From Sporodiniella umbellata (Eukaryota; Mucoromycota; Mucoromycetes; Mucorales; Rhizopodaceae), in assembly GCA_025677835.1 (NCBI GenBank), contig JAIXMR010000012.1, positions 124,001 through 188,000 of the forward strand: a stretch of 64,000 bases of DNA, given 5' to 3'. Below, in pieces: positions 49,204 through 60,250 of the stretch. Each line of letters opens with the position of its first letter. Within the stretch, counting starts at the first letter, position 1. Below the pieces are notes generated by a model. It had not been told where the DNA came from. It saw only the letters and a program-made list of their open reading frames with translations, and did no database searches. The position numbers were made by a program, and so were the translations under genes.

Positions 49204-50424
49204 ATGGACTTGAAGGAGAACCAAGACTCGCTGGCGAACATTAAATTGTTAAGTGACAATTGTTTGCTGCCTCGAAAGGGCGAACCAAAGTCGAATTTTA
49301 GGAAGCAAGCCGACGATCTCCTTTTTGGATCTGTAAGATGCAAAAAGTAATTTGACGGTTGTAAAACTGAATTAGTATTTGTATATTTGTGCTTTCATAA
49401 AAGTTTGCTGGTATGGTTGGCAAGTTTGTTGAATATCCATTTGATACAATTAAAGTCAGACTCCAAACTCAGCCTTTGGATCAACCACACTTCTCAGGTC
49501 CGTGGGATTGTTTTAAAAACACTATTAAACATGATGGTCTTAAAGGTTTATTTACAGTAAGTCAATGCAGTGAATCGTGGCTGGGTTCTTATAAGTTACA
49601 CAGGGCCTGTCATCGCCTTTAGTTGGATCAATGATTGAAAACGCAGCGCTATTCGTTGGGTATCGACAAATTCAGCGAGTGATCAGAGACTACTCCACTG
49701 ATCCAGAAGAGCTTGAAAAGCAAAAATATATACCCGAAGAGGACTTACCGCCATTGAAAATATACCAACTTATTGCAGCTGGTGCTGCTTCAGGAGCGAT
49801 TGCCTCTGTGATTCTCACACCTGTTGAGCTTATTAAATGTAAACTTCAAGCGCAAATCGGCTCGGTGCATACTGCATCTAGCTTTCAGCAGTTCAGAGGT
49901 CCTTTTCATGTCATGCAGCACGTCGTAAGATCTCATGGAATATCTGGATTCTACCGAGGCTTTTTGGCCACCTTTTTAAGAGAATCTGGCGGTGGCGCTT
50001 TTTGGTTTGGTACATACGAATATGTTTGCGCTCAGCTGGTGAAGAAGCGACAAGCAGAAGTGGGCCCCTCTTTTTCCAAGAAAGATTTATCGCCTGTAGA
50101 ACTAATGGTTGGTGGAGCTATCGGTGGCATGGCATACAATGGATCACTTTTCCCAGTCGACGTCATCAAATCACAAATGCAAACGGACGAACAACTACTT
50201 TCTACTCATGGCCAAAGGTCTTTTTGTCAAACAGCCAAGGAAATATATTCTGTGGGAGGTTACAAAGCGTTTTACAGAGGTTGTGGTATTACCGTAGCAC
50301 GTAGTGCCCCTACTTCTGCCATTATATTTTTAACTTATGTAAGCATCTTTTTTTCTTTTCTATAAGCCATTTCATTTCTAACTTTCCTTTTTAGGAACTT
50401 TTAAATCGTCATTTTGGTAGCTAG
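49204..50424 (+). CDS. ORT1: Mitochondrial carrier, ornithine/basic amino-acid type
   Basis: Four exons: 49204-49332, 49404-49556, 49604-50338 and 50395-50424, giving 348 aa. Three solute-carrier repeats carry the signature PX[DE]XX[KR]: PFDTIKVRLQTQ, PVELIKCKLQAQ and PVDVIKSQMQTD. Matrix-helix motifs include DGLKGLF, GISGFYRGFLATFLRESGGG and GGYKAFYRGCGITVARSAPT. FAGMVGKFVEYPFDT and ESGGGAFWFGTYE are characteristic of the Ort1/Arg11/AmcA group, which exchanges ornithine (and arginine/lysine) for H+ or citrulline across the inner membrane. It is longer than yeast Ort1 (292 aa) because of a 43-aa N-terminal extension encoded by exon 1 and an acidic loop (STDPEELEKQKYIPEEDLPP). Substrate is inferred from overall resemblance only. 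Confidence 0.88.
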
Positions 50425-51484
50425 AGAACTGTAGCTATTGTTCTTATTTTATGCATTCAAACAAAGCTTTCTTTCCTTTTTGTTTTAAAAAAACAGTATT
50501 TCAAAATAAATATACATTCATATATGCGCGCATACACATATATTTGTGCGCTTTTTCTGCATAGTACCCGTTAGCCATTGTTGTTATACCGTTATAGTTT
50601 ACGTTAGGAAGATATGTAGTATTCTAAGATACTGTGTAGATTCTTTGAGCACATTTGCAGTGAATGTTATGCTGAATAGTTCCTACGTATACAGAAGATA
50701 CTACCAAGGTATTATCATATACTATAATCCAGTCAAAGACACAAACTGTTGTAGCACTTGACATTTTTTTCGGATAAAAGTGTGTGATATGCCCCCACAA
50801 GATTGGCCTTTTAAGCTTTTGGCATTTAGATTGTTGATGAACTTAATATCCCTGACAAACTACTTAGTAACAAAGTAATTTTTGCATTCAATCTCTAGTG
50901 TTTTTTGAAGTGAGTGCTTAGCTAATAACAACTCTGATACCACACTGAGGATTCAAAAACACATAAATTTGTATTATAGCGTTTGTGTAAGCTTGTAAGC
51001 CAAAAACATTGACACATAAAAGATTTGACCTAATAAAGTTTTGGGAGAGGTTTCATGTATACAAAACTTGTTACACTTATAAAGCTTTACCTTGGATCGA
51101 ATTTAATATTTTTTTCTTTTTGAAGTAGCTTGGACCCAGATGATTGATTTTTTTTAGTTAACTCCACATTTTCGGATTTGTAATAGGAAAGAGCCATCTA
51201 AAAATGCGAGCATTCAAAACAATTACTCATGAGAATAACAAAAAGCTTTTTTCAGTCTAGTGTAGTTAAAATTACAAAATTTATTTTTATTTTCGTATAT
51301 AAACGAAATGCAAGCCGTATAGACTGACAGTAACGAGCTCACAGTAGACTTTACTTTTTTTTTTGACCAGGAACTAGATGTCAAACATATTTGGTATCCG
51401 CATTCGGACTTTATACTGTAGAAGTATTTAGCCAACCTTATTTTGATTTGTTCGTTTTTCAATTTCATTCACTTTTCTATTAAA
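50425..51484. other. Spacer and upstream region of the first GNAT gene
   Basis: No gene supported. Holds a diverged copy of the GNAT-associated upstream element at 51158-51180 and a TATAAA-like site near 51296. Confidence 0.5.
51158..51180 (+). promoter_or_regulatory. Diverged copy of the GNAT upstream element
   Basis: TAACTCCACATTTTCGGAT reads in the same sense as the downstream GNAT gene and differs by two to four bases from the exact element shared by the other two paralogues. It lies about 305 nt before the start codon, twice as far as in the others. Confidence 0.45.
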
Positions 51485-52123
51485 ATGCCTTGTAAAACTA
51501 TTCAAAAATACGTTATCAGTGACAAACAATTCTTCGAATGGAGTATTTTTGTCAAGGAAAATCCATGGTTAAACGATGTAGACAATACCAGTAAAATGCC
51601 TGTCAATGTCGTTTCAGAGTACTACATGGTTGACAAGGAAAGCAGAACGATCGTGGACAAGGCTTATATTGCGACATGGTCAGCTGAATATCAAAACGAT
51701 TTCAGAGATTTGAATCTAACTTGGATCAAAGCCTTTACAGGAAAGTTAGAGCCTATGGATTATAAGCAATTAGATAATGCTAAAGAAAGCATTATTGACC
51801 ACGGAGGCGAGATCTACTTGTTGGTGAATAAAGAGTGTGAGGTAGTTGGTACTACAGCAATGGTCATACACGATGGAAAATGCGAATTGGCTAAGATGTC
51901 AGTAAAGGATGGCAATCAAGGCAAAGGATATTCACATCTTCTTATGCGAGCGGCTATGGGATGGGCAGTAGAAAACAACCACCCCACCGTTGATATATTT
52001 GGAAGCACACTGCTCGAAAGCTCTATTCATCTTTATAAAAAATATGGGTTTAAAACAGTAACGCTTGGTCCGCATCCTTCATACGAGCGTGTTAATATAC
52101 ACATGCGATGGTACAGCGAATAG
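51485..52123 (+). CDS. GNAT-fold N-acetyltransferase paralogue A
   Basis: Intronless, 212 aa. The N-terminal 100 residues are shared with two neighbouring paralogues (KTIQKYVISDKQFFEW, WIKAFTGKLEPMDYKQLDNA) and match no domain I know. The C-terminal half is a GNAT acetyltransferase: strand-4 region GGEIYLLVNKECEVVGTTAM, then ELAKMSVKDGNQGKGYSHLL, where QGKGYS is the Q-x-x-G-x-G/A acetyl-CoA pyrophosphate loop, and SIHLYKKYGF near the end. The substrate is unknown; it could be a small molecule or a protein N-terminus. The start is the ATG shared in context (MPCKTI) by all copies; an upstream in-frame ATG at 51443 would add 14 residues not present in the paralogues. Confidence 0.88.
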   Translation: MPCKTIQKYVISDKQFFEWSIFVKENPWLNDVDNTSKMPVNVVSEYYMVDKESRTIVDKAYIATWSAEYQNDFRDLNLTWIKAFTGKLEPMDYKQLDNAKESIIDHGGEIYLLVNKECEVVGTTAMVIHDGKCELAKMSVKDGNQGKGYSHLLMRAAMGWAVENNHPTVDIFGSTLLESSIHLYKKYGFKTVTLGPHPSYERVNIHMRWYSE

Positions 52124-52411
52124 ATTATATATAACTAATAAAGCAAAAGAAACTTATAAATTTTAAGATTGTCAACTATAATTGATGTAGAAAATACTGA
52201 AGTGAGCTGCTTATGTATTTTGTATTCGAGCGTTTGATGTATGTCAGTCTGCTATGTTTTATAACACTGGGTATTAAACAATCTACTTCTCTGACAAGTG
52301 ACTTGGGTAAGGTAACAATTACACAATGCACTACACAAAAAGGCGACGATAATTTTTGTTAGATAAAAACTATGTTTATTGAAGAAGTTATGATTAGTGC
52401 AAAAAAGAAAA

Positions 52412-53083
52412 TCAATGAGCTGATTGGCTATATGGGGTATCAGTCCAGTTGTTGTACCAGCGTAAATGTAAATTACAACGTTCATAAGCAGGATGTGGGC
52501 CACTAGCGACAATCTTGAAACCATATTTTTTATAAAGACCAACGGCAGCTTGTAGCAGTGAATTTGTAAGGATTTCGACAGTGGCACAATTTTTTTCTTT
52601 TGCCCATGCCAGGCCTTCACGCATCAGGTAGTGAGAATACCCTTTACCTTGATGGCCGTCTTTTACTGACATTTTGGCTAGTTCAAATTCACCCTCATGC
52701 AAGATCATAGCTGTAGTACCAACAACTTCAAATTCTTGGTTTACAACCAAGTAGATCTCGCCTCCATGATCAATGATGTTTTCTTTCGCATTGTCTAGCT
52801 GTTGATAGTCCATAGGCTCAACCTTTCCCATTAGATTTTTTATCCAAGCCATGTTTAAATCCCTGAAAGCATTTTTATATTCATTTGACCACGAAACAAT
52901 GTAAGCTTTGTCTATGAGTTTTTGGGTACTCTTTTCAACTACGTAGTACTCAGAAACAGTATTTATAGGAGTCTTGTCTGTAGTTTCTAGACTTTTGAGC
53001 CATTGGTTTTCTTTTATAAAGGATCTCCACTCAATAAATTGTTTATCACACACAACAAATTTTTTAATAGTCTTGCAAGGCAT
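52412..53083 (-). CDS. GNAT-fold N-acetyltransferase paralogue B
   Basis: Intronless, 223 aa, on the strand opposite paralogue A and convergent with it (288 nt between stops). Starts MPCKTIKKFVVCDKQFIEW. The acetyl-CoA loop is KMSVKDGHQGKGYSHYLM, followed by GLYKKYGFKIVASGPHPAYE. The C-terminus after the shared LRWYNNW differs from the other copies and is about ten residues longer. It is clearly related to copies A and C along its whole length, so this is a local gene family. An exact upstream element shared with copy C lies 152-174 nt before the start. Substrate unknown. Confidence 0.88.
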   Translation of the reverse strand: MPCKTIKKFVVCDKQFIEWRSFIKENQWLKSLETTDKTPINTVSEYYVVEKSTQKLIDKAYIVSWSNEYKNAFRDLNMAWIKNLMGKVEPMDYQQLDNAKENIIDHGGEIYLVVNQEFEVVGTTAMILHEGEFELAKMSVKDGHQGKGYSHYLMREGLAWAKEKNCATVEILTNSLLQAAVGLYKKYGFKIVASGPHPAYERCNLHLRWYNNWTDTPYSQSAH

Positions 53084-53234
53084 ATTAATCTATAATTGAA
53101 ACAAAACTATCAAGAAAAAAGTTTTTGCCCATTTCTTAAATACTCTCTTGAAAATAGGTAAAAACAAAATAGAACAGGCAAATAAACAAAAAAGGGATCG
53201 TACTAGATCACCTGTCTGAGAAACAAGCGTTCAT

Positions 53235-53257
53235 ATAATTCCGAAAAAATGGAGTTA
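53235..53257 (-). promoter_or_regulatory. Shared upstream element of GNAT paralogue B
   Basis: Contains TTCCGAAAAAATGGAGTTA on the plus strand (gene sense is the reverse complement). The full 23-bp stretch is identical to that at 56962-56984. It lies about 150 nt before the start codon of paralogue B. Confidence 0.6.
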
Positions 53258-54916
53258 AGATTTTGAACTCTTCTTTTTCGTTTCAGGGCCAGTTATTAAC
53301 TCCTTTTTTTTTTTTTTTTTTTTTGAAACTGTAGCCAAGACTACGCCTTGTGTTTTCCTTTTTTTTTTAATTTAGTTTTAAAGGCAATATTGATAATATT
53401 TGACATACATTAGTACAAAACGCGAAAACCTTGTGATTGTCTTTGGTCTGTCTGGGCTTCTTTACAATGGGAAATGGAAGAGCCTGCAGCATAAAAAACC
53501 CAGCATTCATGAGTCATTTTCTTCTTTTTGTACAGGCTGAACATACTTACAAGCCTCTATCGCAGAATAAAGCAAATGCCTATTGAATTTAGTATAGTTT
53601 GTCATCTAAAACTTGTATACATAGTTAATTGTTGACTTCACAATATTAGGCTATACTATATATATACAATAAAAGGGGATTTCTGGACTCTACTAGTAGT
53701 TACACACTTTGATTTGTAATCTTTCTTTATCAATTATGCTTTATTGCGGGGTTCTCATGCAAAACAATGATTCATAATACCGCTCTGTTTCAATGGCCTT
53801 TAGCCACTGTAATAAGTATCGTTCTTACATGCTTACTTTAAAACTGAAGAAGTTATAAAAATATTATTGTATTTGCCTTTCACTTAAATGGGTCAAACAA
53901 CAAAGAGAAAACGACGGCAATAAACCGATGTGTTTCTCGAAGTAAAAATTGACTTATTAAAAAAACAACACTGTCAAAAAAAAAAAAAAGATGGATTCAC
54001 AGCTTTTGTGTAAAATGTAACCGACAAATTCATTTTTCCTAATAAGAACTACGCCGTTTTCACCCCTTTTTCTTTTCTTTTTATTCAAATCTGCAAGCGG
54101 AAACCTTTCAAGTGTACATATACACAATGTTAATAATGAAAGCCTGATCGGGGAAAAAAAAAAACTGGACTACCTTTTTTTTTTCTCCTGAAGTCTTACA
54201 TAGTGGTATTTGCGGGAGATTGGCTCAGCATTTAATCACATCATATCTACTTTTGTTTTTTTTTTTTTTGTTTTCGCTATGTGTACAAGGTATAACTCCA
54301 ATTACCAAATCAAGACACGTTTGTGCTCATCAAATACCCGCTTTTGGCGAACACAATGGCCACATGAGAAAAAGCTAGTGGGTGGTGCTTAACATATGTT
54401 CTCAATATTGATTTACAGCGTCTCCAAAAAAAAAAAAAAAAAAGTGTGCGCGAGTAAGCCTTTGAAGAATGTAATATGAATCAAAAGTCATACGAATCGT
54501 AACTGTGTCACCTTGTTTGTCTCCAAACAGTTGGAATCAAAGACTGTACACCTAAGAACAGAACAGTTTCTTTCTGTTTTAAACAAAGTGAGCCCAATTG
54601 AATTTTTTCAAAACATCTGATACAAGGTATTCACAAACGTTAAATAGGTAAATAAAAACTAGTTCATTTTATAATTTGTAGACATGTTTGATCGGTTTCT
54701 TTGGACTGAATCTCGGCATAAAAAAGCTCGCTGTCGGTATCGAGTATATGTATCACAGAACGACAGTTAAGCCTATAACTTGAGAATAAGAGAGAAAAGA
54801 AATCTCAAAAGAAACGAAGGTAAAGTCAATATCGTGACGAAACAAAATAGAAAAAACATTAGAAGAGAACCATTAATCTAAAATAGAAAAATGCTTACGT
54901 ACATTCAAGTTCAAAC

Positions 54917-55099
54917 ATGTCTCTAACTAATTTTATAAGTTCTTTTTCTGCTATCGAGCAAGCACTTGATTTTATTCATTCAAAAACAGTTCCATCAGCT
55001 TTTTTAGCACAATCAGTTAAGCTTCGGGGTTTTTATTTGGTTCTTGTTATAGGTCTTTACATTCTCCTAGTATTTATGAAAACCAATGTCAGTATCTAA
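54917..55099 (+). CDS. Possible 60-aa single-pass membrane peptide
   Basis: A short open frame starting MSLTNFISSFSAIEQALDF with a hydrophobic segment FYLVLVIGLYILLVF near the C-terminus. No intron signals, no homologue recognised, and AT-rich DNA easily gives Leu/Ile/Phe-rich frames by chance. The membrane helix with a short polar tail is the only reason to list it. Confidence 0.18.
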   Translation: MSLTNFISSFSAIEQALDFIHSKTVPSAFLAQSVKLRGFYLVLVIGLYILLVFMKTNVSI

Positions 55100-56152
55100 G
55101 AGTTCGTAAGTAGTGCTTTTATATGCGATAAATCAAAAGGCTTTATTATTGTCTTCAATTTTTTAATTACTTTGGCTATTTACTTCATCTTTTTTAAGCT
55201 GAAGAAAATTCCTTTGCTTTAGTATAGAACATGGTGATGTGTTCTTTAATTATTAAAAAATCAAAGTGAATTACCATTGATTTAATTGTAGTCATCATAT
55301 CTCTGACTGTAGTTTTTCAAGTGAAAACATAATACAATCAAAACCTTGTTTACTTGGAACTATATTTGTGTGTTGTGTCTATGGAACTGTAGTTCCTACT
55401 AGAGTGTTTACTTGATAAAACTTTGCAAAAAAAAAAAAAAAAAGAATTGTACAATCTATATTTGGCGCTCATTTGTAATGTAATTATAAATCTTTACAAA
55501 TTTATGTTAATACTGAGTAGAGTGAGAGAGACTAAAAGAAAATGAGCTACCAGCCACAAAAGCAAAGGTATTTTAAGTGAATCTTAGAACTGCAATAAGA
55601 GCGAAGACTTATTTAAACCAGCTTCTATTGCAAGGATTATATTGATGTAAAGGCCTGGCATATATGGTTTATCTTTATTATTATTGTCCTGCAACGCTCT
55701 ATTGATTGGGATATTGAATTAAAATCTATTAAAAACAGCTGAGATACATCTAATTTCAGATAGCCGTTTTGCATTCCCAAATAAAGGCTTTTCAAAGCGA
55801 TTGAATAGATTTGTTGCAGTCAAAGTTTCTTTCAATTCATTTTTGTACACTTCTTTAATCAATCCAATATGTATCTAGTGACTATTCTCTTAAAGCCAGC
55901 AACAATGTGAAGAAAACCAACACCGGCCCTGTTTTTTCAAAGCCATATCAATGGGAAATGGAATTTATACACATATATAGCTTGTAAAGGCAAAAGACGT
56001 TGCCGCTAGCAATAGAGATACAAAGCCAGCGCTTATGATGGTGCATTGATTTTTTTATTATTATTTTGTTATGATTAAGATTTGTGCCTTTAGACATTAG
56101 AAAGAGTTCGACTGAGTATTGATGTATAATGCAAATAAGTTTGACACTAGTT

Positions 56153-56812
56153 CTATTTTTGTATAGCTTTAGCCTGGTCGTTGTTCCAGCGTAAGTGTAA
56201 ATTGACACGTTCGTATGAGGGATGTGGGCCAGCTGCAACGGTCTGAAAATCGTGCTTACGATAAAGATTAACAGCACTTTTTAGCTTGGAATTAGTGTAG
56301 ATTTCCACACAGGGACAGTTATTCTTTTTCGCCCAATCTATACCAGCACGCATAAGGTAGTTTGAGTATCCTTTGCCTTGGTGTCCATCTTTTACAGCCA
56401 TCTTTGCAAGCTCACATACACCATGCTTTAAAAACATGGCCGTTGTCCCAACCACTTCACCTTCTGGAGTGACAACTAGGTAAATCTCACCTCCCTGATC
56501 TAGAATAGTTTCCTGCGGATTGTCTAGCTGAAGATAGTCCATCGTTTCTATCTTTCCTGCTAAATCTATAATCCAGACAACGTTGAGATCTCTAAAAGCA
56601 TCCTTATACTCAGGCAGCCATGTAACAACATAAGCCTTGTACAGAAGCTTCTTGTCTTTTTTGTCTACAGTGTAATATTCCACCACAGCGTTGTCAAGAG
56701 CCTTTCCGGGGACATCCAAGCGTTCAAGCCATTGGTTTTCTTTCACAAAAATATCCCATTCAATGTACTGTTTATCACAGACAACGTATTTCTTGACAGT
56801 CTTTGAAGGCAT
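56153..56812 (-). CDS. GNAT-fold N-acetyltransferase paralogue C
   Basis: Intronless, 219 aa. Starts MPSKTVKKYVVCDKQYIEW; the middle is WIIDLAGKIETMDYLQLDN. The GNAT part has GGEIYLVVTPEGEVVGTTAM, then KMAVKDGHQGKGYSNYLM (acetyl-CoA loop) and NLYRKHDFQTVAAGPHPSYE. Same strand as copy B, with 3 kb between them, and the same element about 150 nt upstream. All three copies keep the loop glycines, so all are probably active enzymes. Substrate unknown. Confidence 0.88.
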   Translation of the reverse strand: MPSKTVKKYVVCDKQYIEWDIFVKENQWLERLDVPGKALDNAVVEYYTVDKKDKKLLYKAYVVTWLPEYKDAFRDLNVVWIIDLAGKIETMDYLQLDNPQETILDQGGEIYLVVTPEGEVVGTTAMFLKHGVCELAKMAVKDGHQGKGYSNYLMRAGIDWAKKNNCPCVEIYTNSKLKSAVNLYRKHDFQTVAAGPHPSYERVNLHLRWNNDQAKAIQK

Positions 56813-59800
56813 TTTCTTTCTTTTTTTGTACAGTCAAATCCAAAAATAAATGTATAAATGTATAAAAAAGAACTGAAATAGCTTCTATTTAAATACAAGT
56901 AAATAAAAATAAAAGGTACTGTAAGCTTTTCGCCACATGTCCGAAAAACTGGACCTTGCAAATAATTCCGAAAAAATGGAGTTATGAAAAAAATTTATTT
57001 GTATCATTTCTGTTTGCTAATTACAAAGAGTCGAAAGTACCTATTAAGAACCACATTGTTAATGCTGCTTATACTTTCATGTATAAAAAAAGAGACATAA
57101 AATATAGTTACTGTGTGCTTTTTTCGCGTAAGGAGCTAGTACTTTGATTGCTCAAAATTAAAACAAGGCCCTATAATTAGGCGCTAATACAAGCGCTCTT
57201 GAAAATGAGAATAAGCTACATTTACGCTGAAGCTGAAGGCGAATCCATTAGATCTAGCGTAATGCTCCGGCCCCTAACTTTTGGAGCCCCTTATTGATAG
57301 ACAGGACAGAGCGAACTGAAAGTTTGTTTCAGACTTTAAGCCAAATGGTAGGTACCAATAGCCATTGTTTATTTTGTCAACACACAAAATAAAAAAAAAA
57401 CATACACAGTTCGAGTAAGCTCTATTTGGCTGTCTTTTACAAAATCAAATCGCTAAGAGTCAGTTTTTTTTGTTGAAAACAAAAAGACTGATGTTTGTCA
57501 TCAATATATACACTTCTTAAAACTGACTTTAAAATGTTTGAAGGTTAGCTCAACAAATAAAATCTTTTTTAGTCAATTTTTTTGGAACTGTTCTCAATCG
57601 ATGTTTTGTATTACAAACATCAAAAGCTTAAGATAATATAAAATCTCTAAACATAAATGATAAAAATACAAGTAAATGTTTTAAAGAAAATAAAAAGTAT
57701 GCTAGTTAGCTGAATATTACGACTTAGTACACACTCCACCTCAGGTTCGGTAATCTGGAGATATATTTTTGTAGTTTTTATAAGATTAAGCTTTCAATCC
57801 AGTATGTCAATGCGTAAAACATGCTGTTGTCGCTTTTTGAATTGTCTATACAAATATATCCAGAACTTTGCCTGAAAGCCGGTTAATAAACTCACTGGTT
57901 TTATAGTCTTTTTTTTTATGCCAAGATGACGCCAGTCGGCAAATAATAAAGAATTTCAGGTCTTTACAACTATCTATGACTATATCAGTTGAGGTTATTG
58001 AAGCTTTTCTGAGAAAAAAAAGTAGTTATTCAAAGTTCAAACAAGTGAATGGCATTCAGATTATTTTTTATGCATAAAGCTTTAAAAATAAATATCTGAA
58101 ATAGGTAATAGCAGTAAAAGAGACAAAAGCTAGACCAAAACAAAGTTGGTTCTTTTTTCAACAACACAAATGTTTTAAAAACTATGTAAGAGAAAAAACA
58201 ACTCTATTTAAATAAAAAGCAAAAAAAAGAAGAAACAGTGCTTTCCTTGGTTTTTTTTTTTTTTTAAAAAAAAACAGTCTTTATCATGTGCAAAATTAAT
58301 CATGAATAGGTGATATTACATCTGATTCCACTAAAGACCCTGCTTTCAGGTATTAGTGAGAGGGTCAGTTCGATACTACAAACCTCTAAGGTTTTGCATA
58401 CTATTAAGAGCTCCACAGCCCGTAAATTCTCAAGATCATCCAAGTGCTAGTGAATAAGGACCCAATGCTTTGAGTTCTTTACAACTTTTTCAGGGTGTAG
58501 TATCGGTTCACTTTTTAGCCCCTCTACCAGATATACGACTATATTTCTTTGCATGAGTTTACTTTACTGACGACCAAAGAGAACTGTAAAAACACTCAAC
58601 ATGTTTTCAGTCTAACAAAATTTTAAGATATGCCTCATAAGATTTTAGATCCGGTATACAGTTAAAGCACATATTGATTGATTTTAGTGCTAGGGGTACA
58701 TTTTAGTCGATTGGATCAAACGTACTTTCTTATTATTCAAAACAGGTTTTACCTAAATTCAACACAGACCGATAAGTTATCTATATGTTTTGAAAAATAT
58801 GCAATCCAAACAATATTTAATATTGTCGCTCCCTCAGAAAGTTGTCATGTTTGTTGTTTACCGGTACTTCTCTATGTAATTTTTACACAAGAAAGTGTGA
58901 TGGTAACAATTCGTAATAATGCGAAGGGGAAAAATAGTATAGAAGATTCAGAAGTCCATTACGGAAAGTTTTTTAAATTTAATACACATACTGGTTTTAA
59001 CTTTTTACCATAAAAAAACTGGATTAATATAATTAGATGTAAAAACAATTGGTCTAAAGCAGCAATCTGAATAAAATTAGATAGCAACAAAAGACCTATA
59101 AAATTACTACAAAATCAGAAATTACGAGTTAATGGTCCAAAAAGTTGATCAAAATTACATACTACAAGCCATATACACCGTTACAAGCATATATAGTCTA
59201 TATGATTTCTTATGAACAAAAAAGGCTGCTTGTTTTATAAAGTAAAACCCGAATGCAACAGTTGTCCCCATATAAGGTTGCATTAAAACTGTGAAAAAAC
59301 AAAAAGATGAACAGAAACAAATACAAAGGTCTTCGCAAATTCTGTCAATTAAACTTTTTTTAAAAAAATCAAAGCTATATCGTCCCACTAATATGTAGCT
59401 TTCGAACATAAAGTGAAAAGCTATCAAAGTTCACATATGAGCCAAGCGACATAAACTCCGAGATTCAACTTCAAACTTTATGGAGTTGGTGAGAATAAAA
59501 GAATTGCTATCTTTATCAATGCTTGCTTTAGTCTTATTATAGTGGAAAATGGCTTTTTTTTTTTCAGAAAAATAAATTCACATGGTCAAGCATAAGATAG
59601 AAAAGATCAACCATTAATAAAAATCAGCTTGATCTCAAACAGAAGAAAAAAAAATTTTTATTTCACGGCACAAAACATAGTATTTATATTTGGTCGTAAT
59701 AGCACCTGCAATGTGTACTTCTGTCTAAGAATAGTTGCTGAGTACATTACTACAAACTTATAGCCAGATGCAAAATTAATGATTTGATCGCGAAGCTAAC

Positions 59801-59997
59801 GTGTAAAAATGTAGAAAAAGTGGTTCATCATATATACATATATACATGGAAAAAAAAGATAGTTTAAAAGACGTATGCGTTTACTTGATAATTGAATAAT
59901 AACCAAAGAGAGTCTGTAAAATTCATTTCTTGTTATAGCTGACTCAGTGTGCTTTCAGACCTTTTTTTTTTCTGTTTTATAGGTACTGTTTGTAGTG
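56813..59997. other. 3.2-kb gene-poor region
   Basis: No gene supported. Holds the copy-C upstream element at 56962-56984 and, just beside it, a related CCGAAAAACTGGA at 56941-56953. Open frames at 58678 (+) and 59155 (-) have no domains and average AT-rich composition. Confidence 0.5.
56962..56984 (-). promoter_or_regulatory. Shared upstream element of GNAT paralogue C
   Basis: Exact 23-bp match to 53235-53257, in the same orientation and at the same distance (about 150 nt) from its gene. A second partial copy (TCCGAAAAACTGGA) lies about 8 bp nearer the start codon, at 56940-56953. Confidence 0.6.
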
Positions 59998-60213
59998 TTA
60001 ATTTAGCTTAGTTTTTGCTTTTGCTTGGTTTTTGCTTTTGCTAGCAACCTTGTTTGTAGCCTGATTATCGCTTTGTCTTTTGTTTTTATGCTTGTTCTTG
60101 TTTAGAGCCTGATTGCCATTTTTCTCTTTAAACATGTTTTTGAGTTTGGCTTTGACCATCACCATGGTTTTGATTACAGTTTTGTTACTGTGTTTTGTTC
60201 TAGCAAGCCTTTG

Positions 60214-60250
<37 letters not shown>

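Larger units (their letters stand above)
53084..56152. other. Spacer between GNAT paralogues B and C
   Basis: About 3 kb without a supported gene apart from a 60-codon open frame at 54917 (listed separately). It holds the copy-B promoter element at 53235-53257 and A/T runs (53310-53325, 54426-54443, 55426-55443). No transposon ORF or terminal repeat was found that would explain the spread of the paralogues. Confidence 0.5.

Noticed and set aside
54205..54240. tRNA-like A box (GGCTCAGC) near 54222
   Set aside because: No B box (GGTTCGANTCC-like) within 40-80 bp, no acceptor-stem pairing, and a T run inside the would-be molecule.
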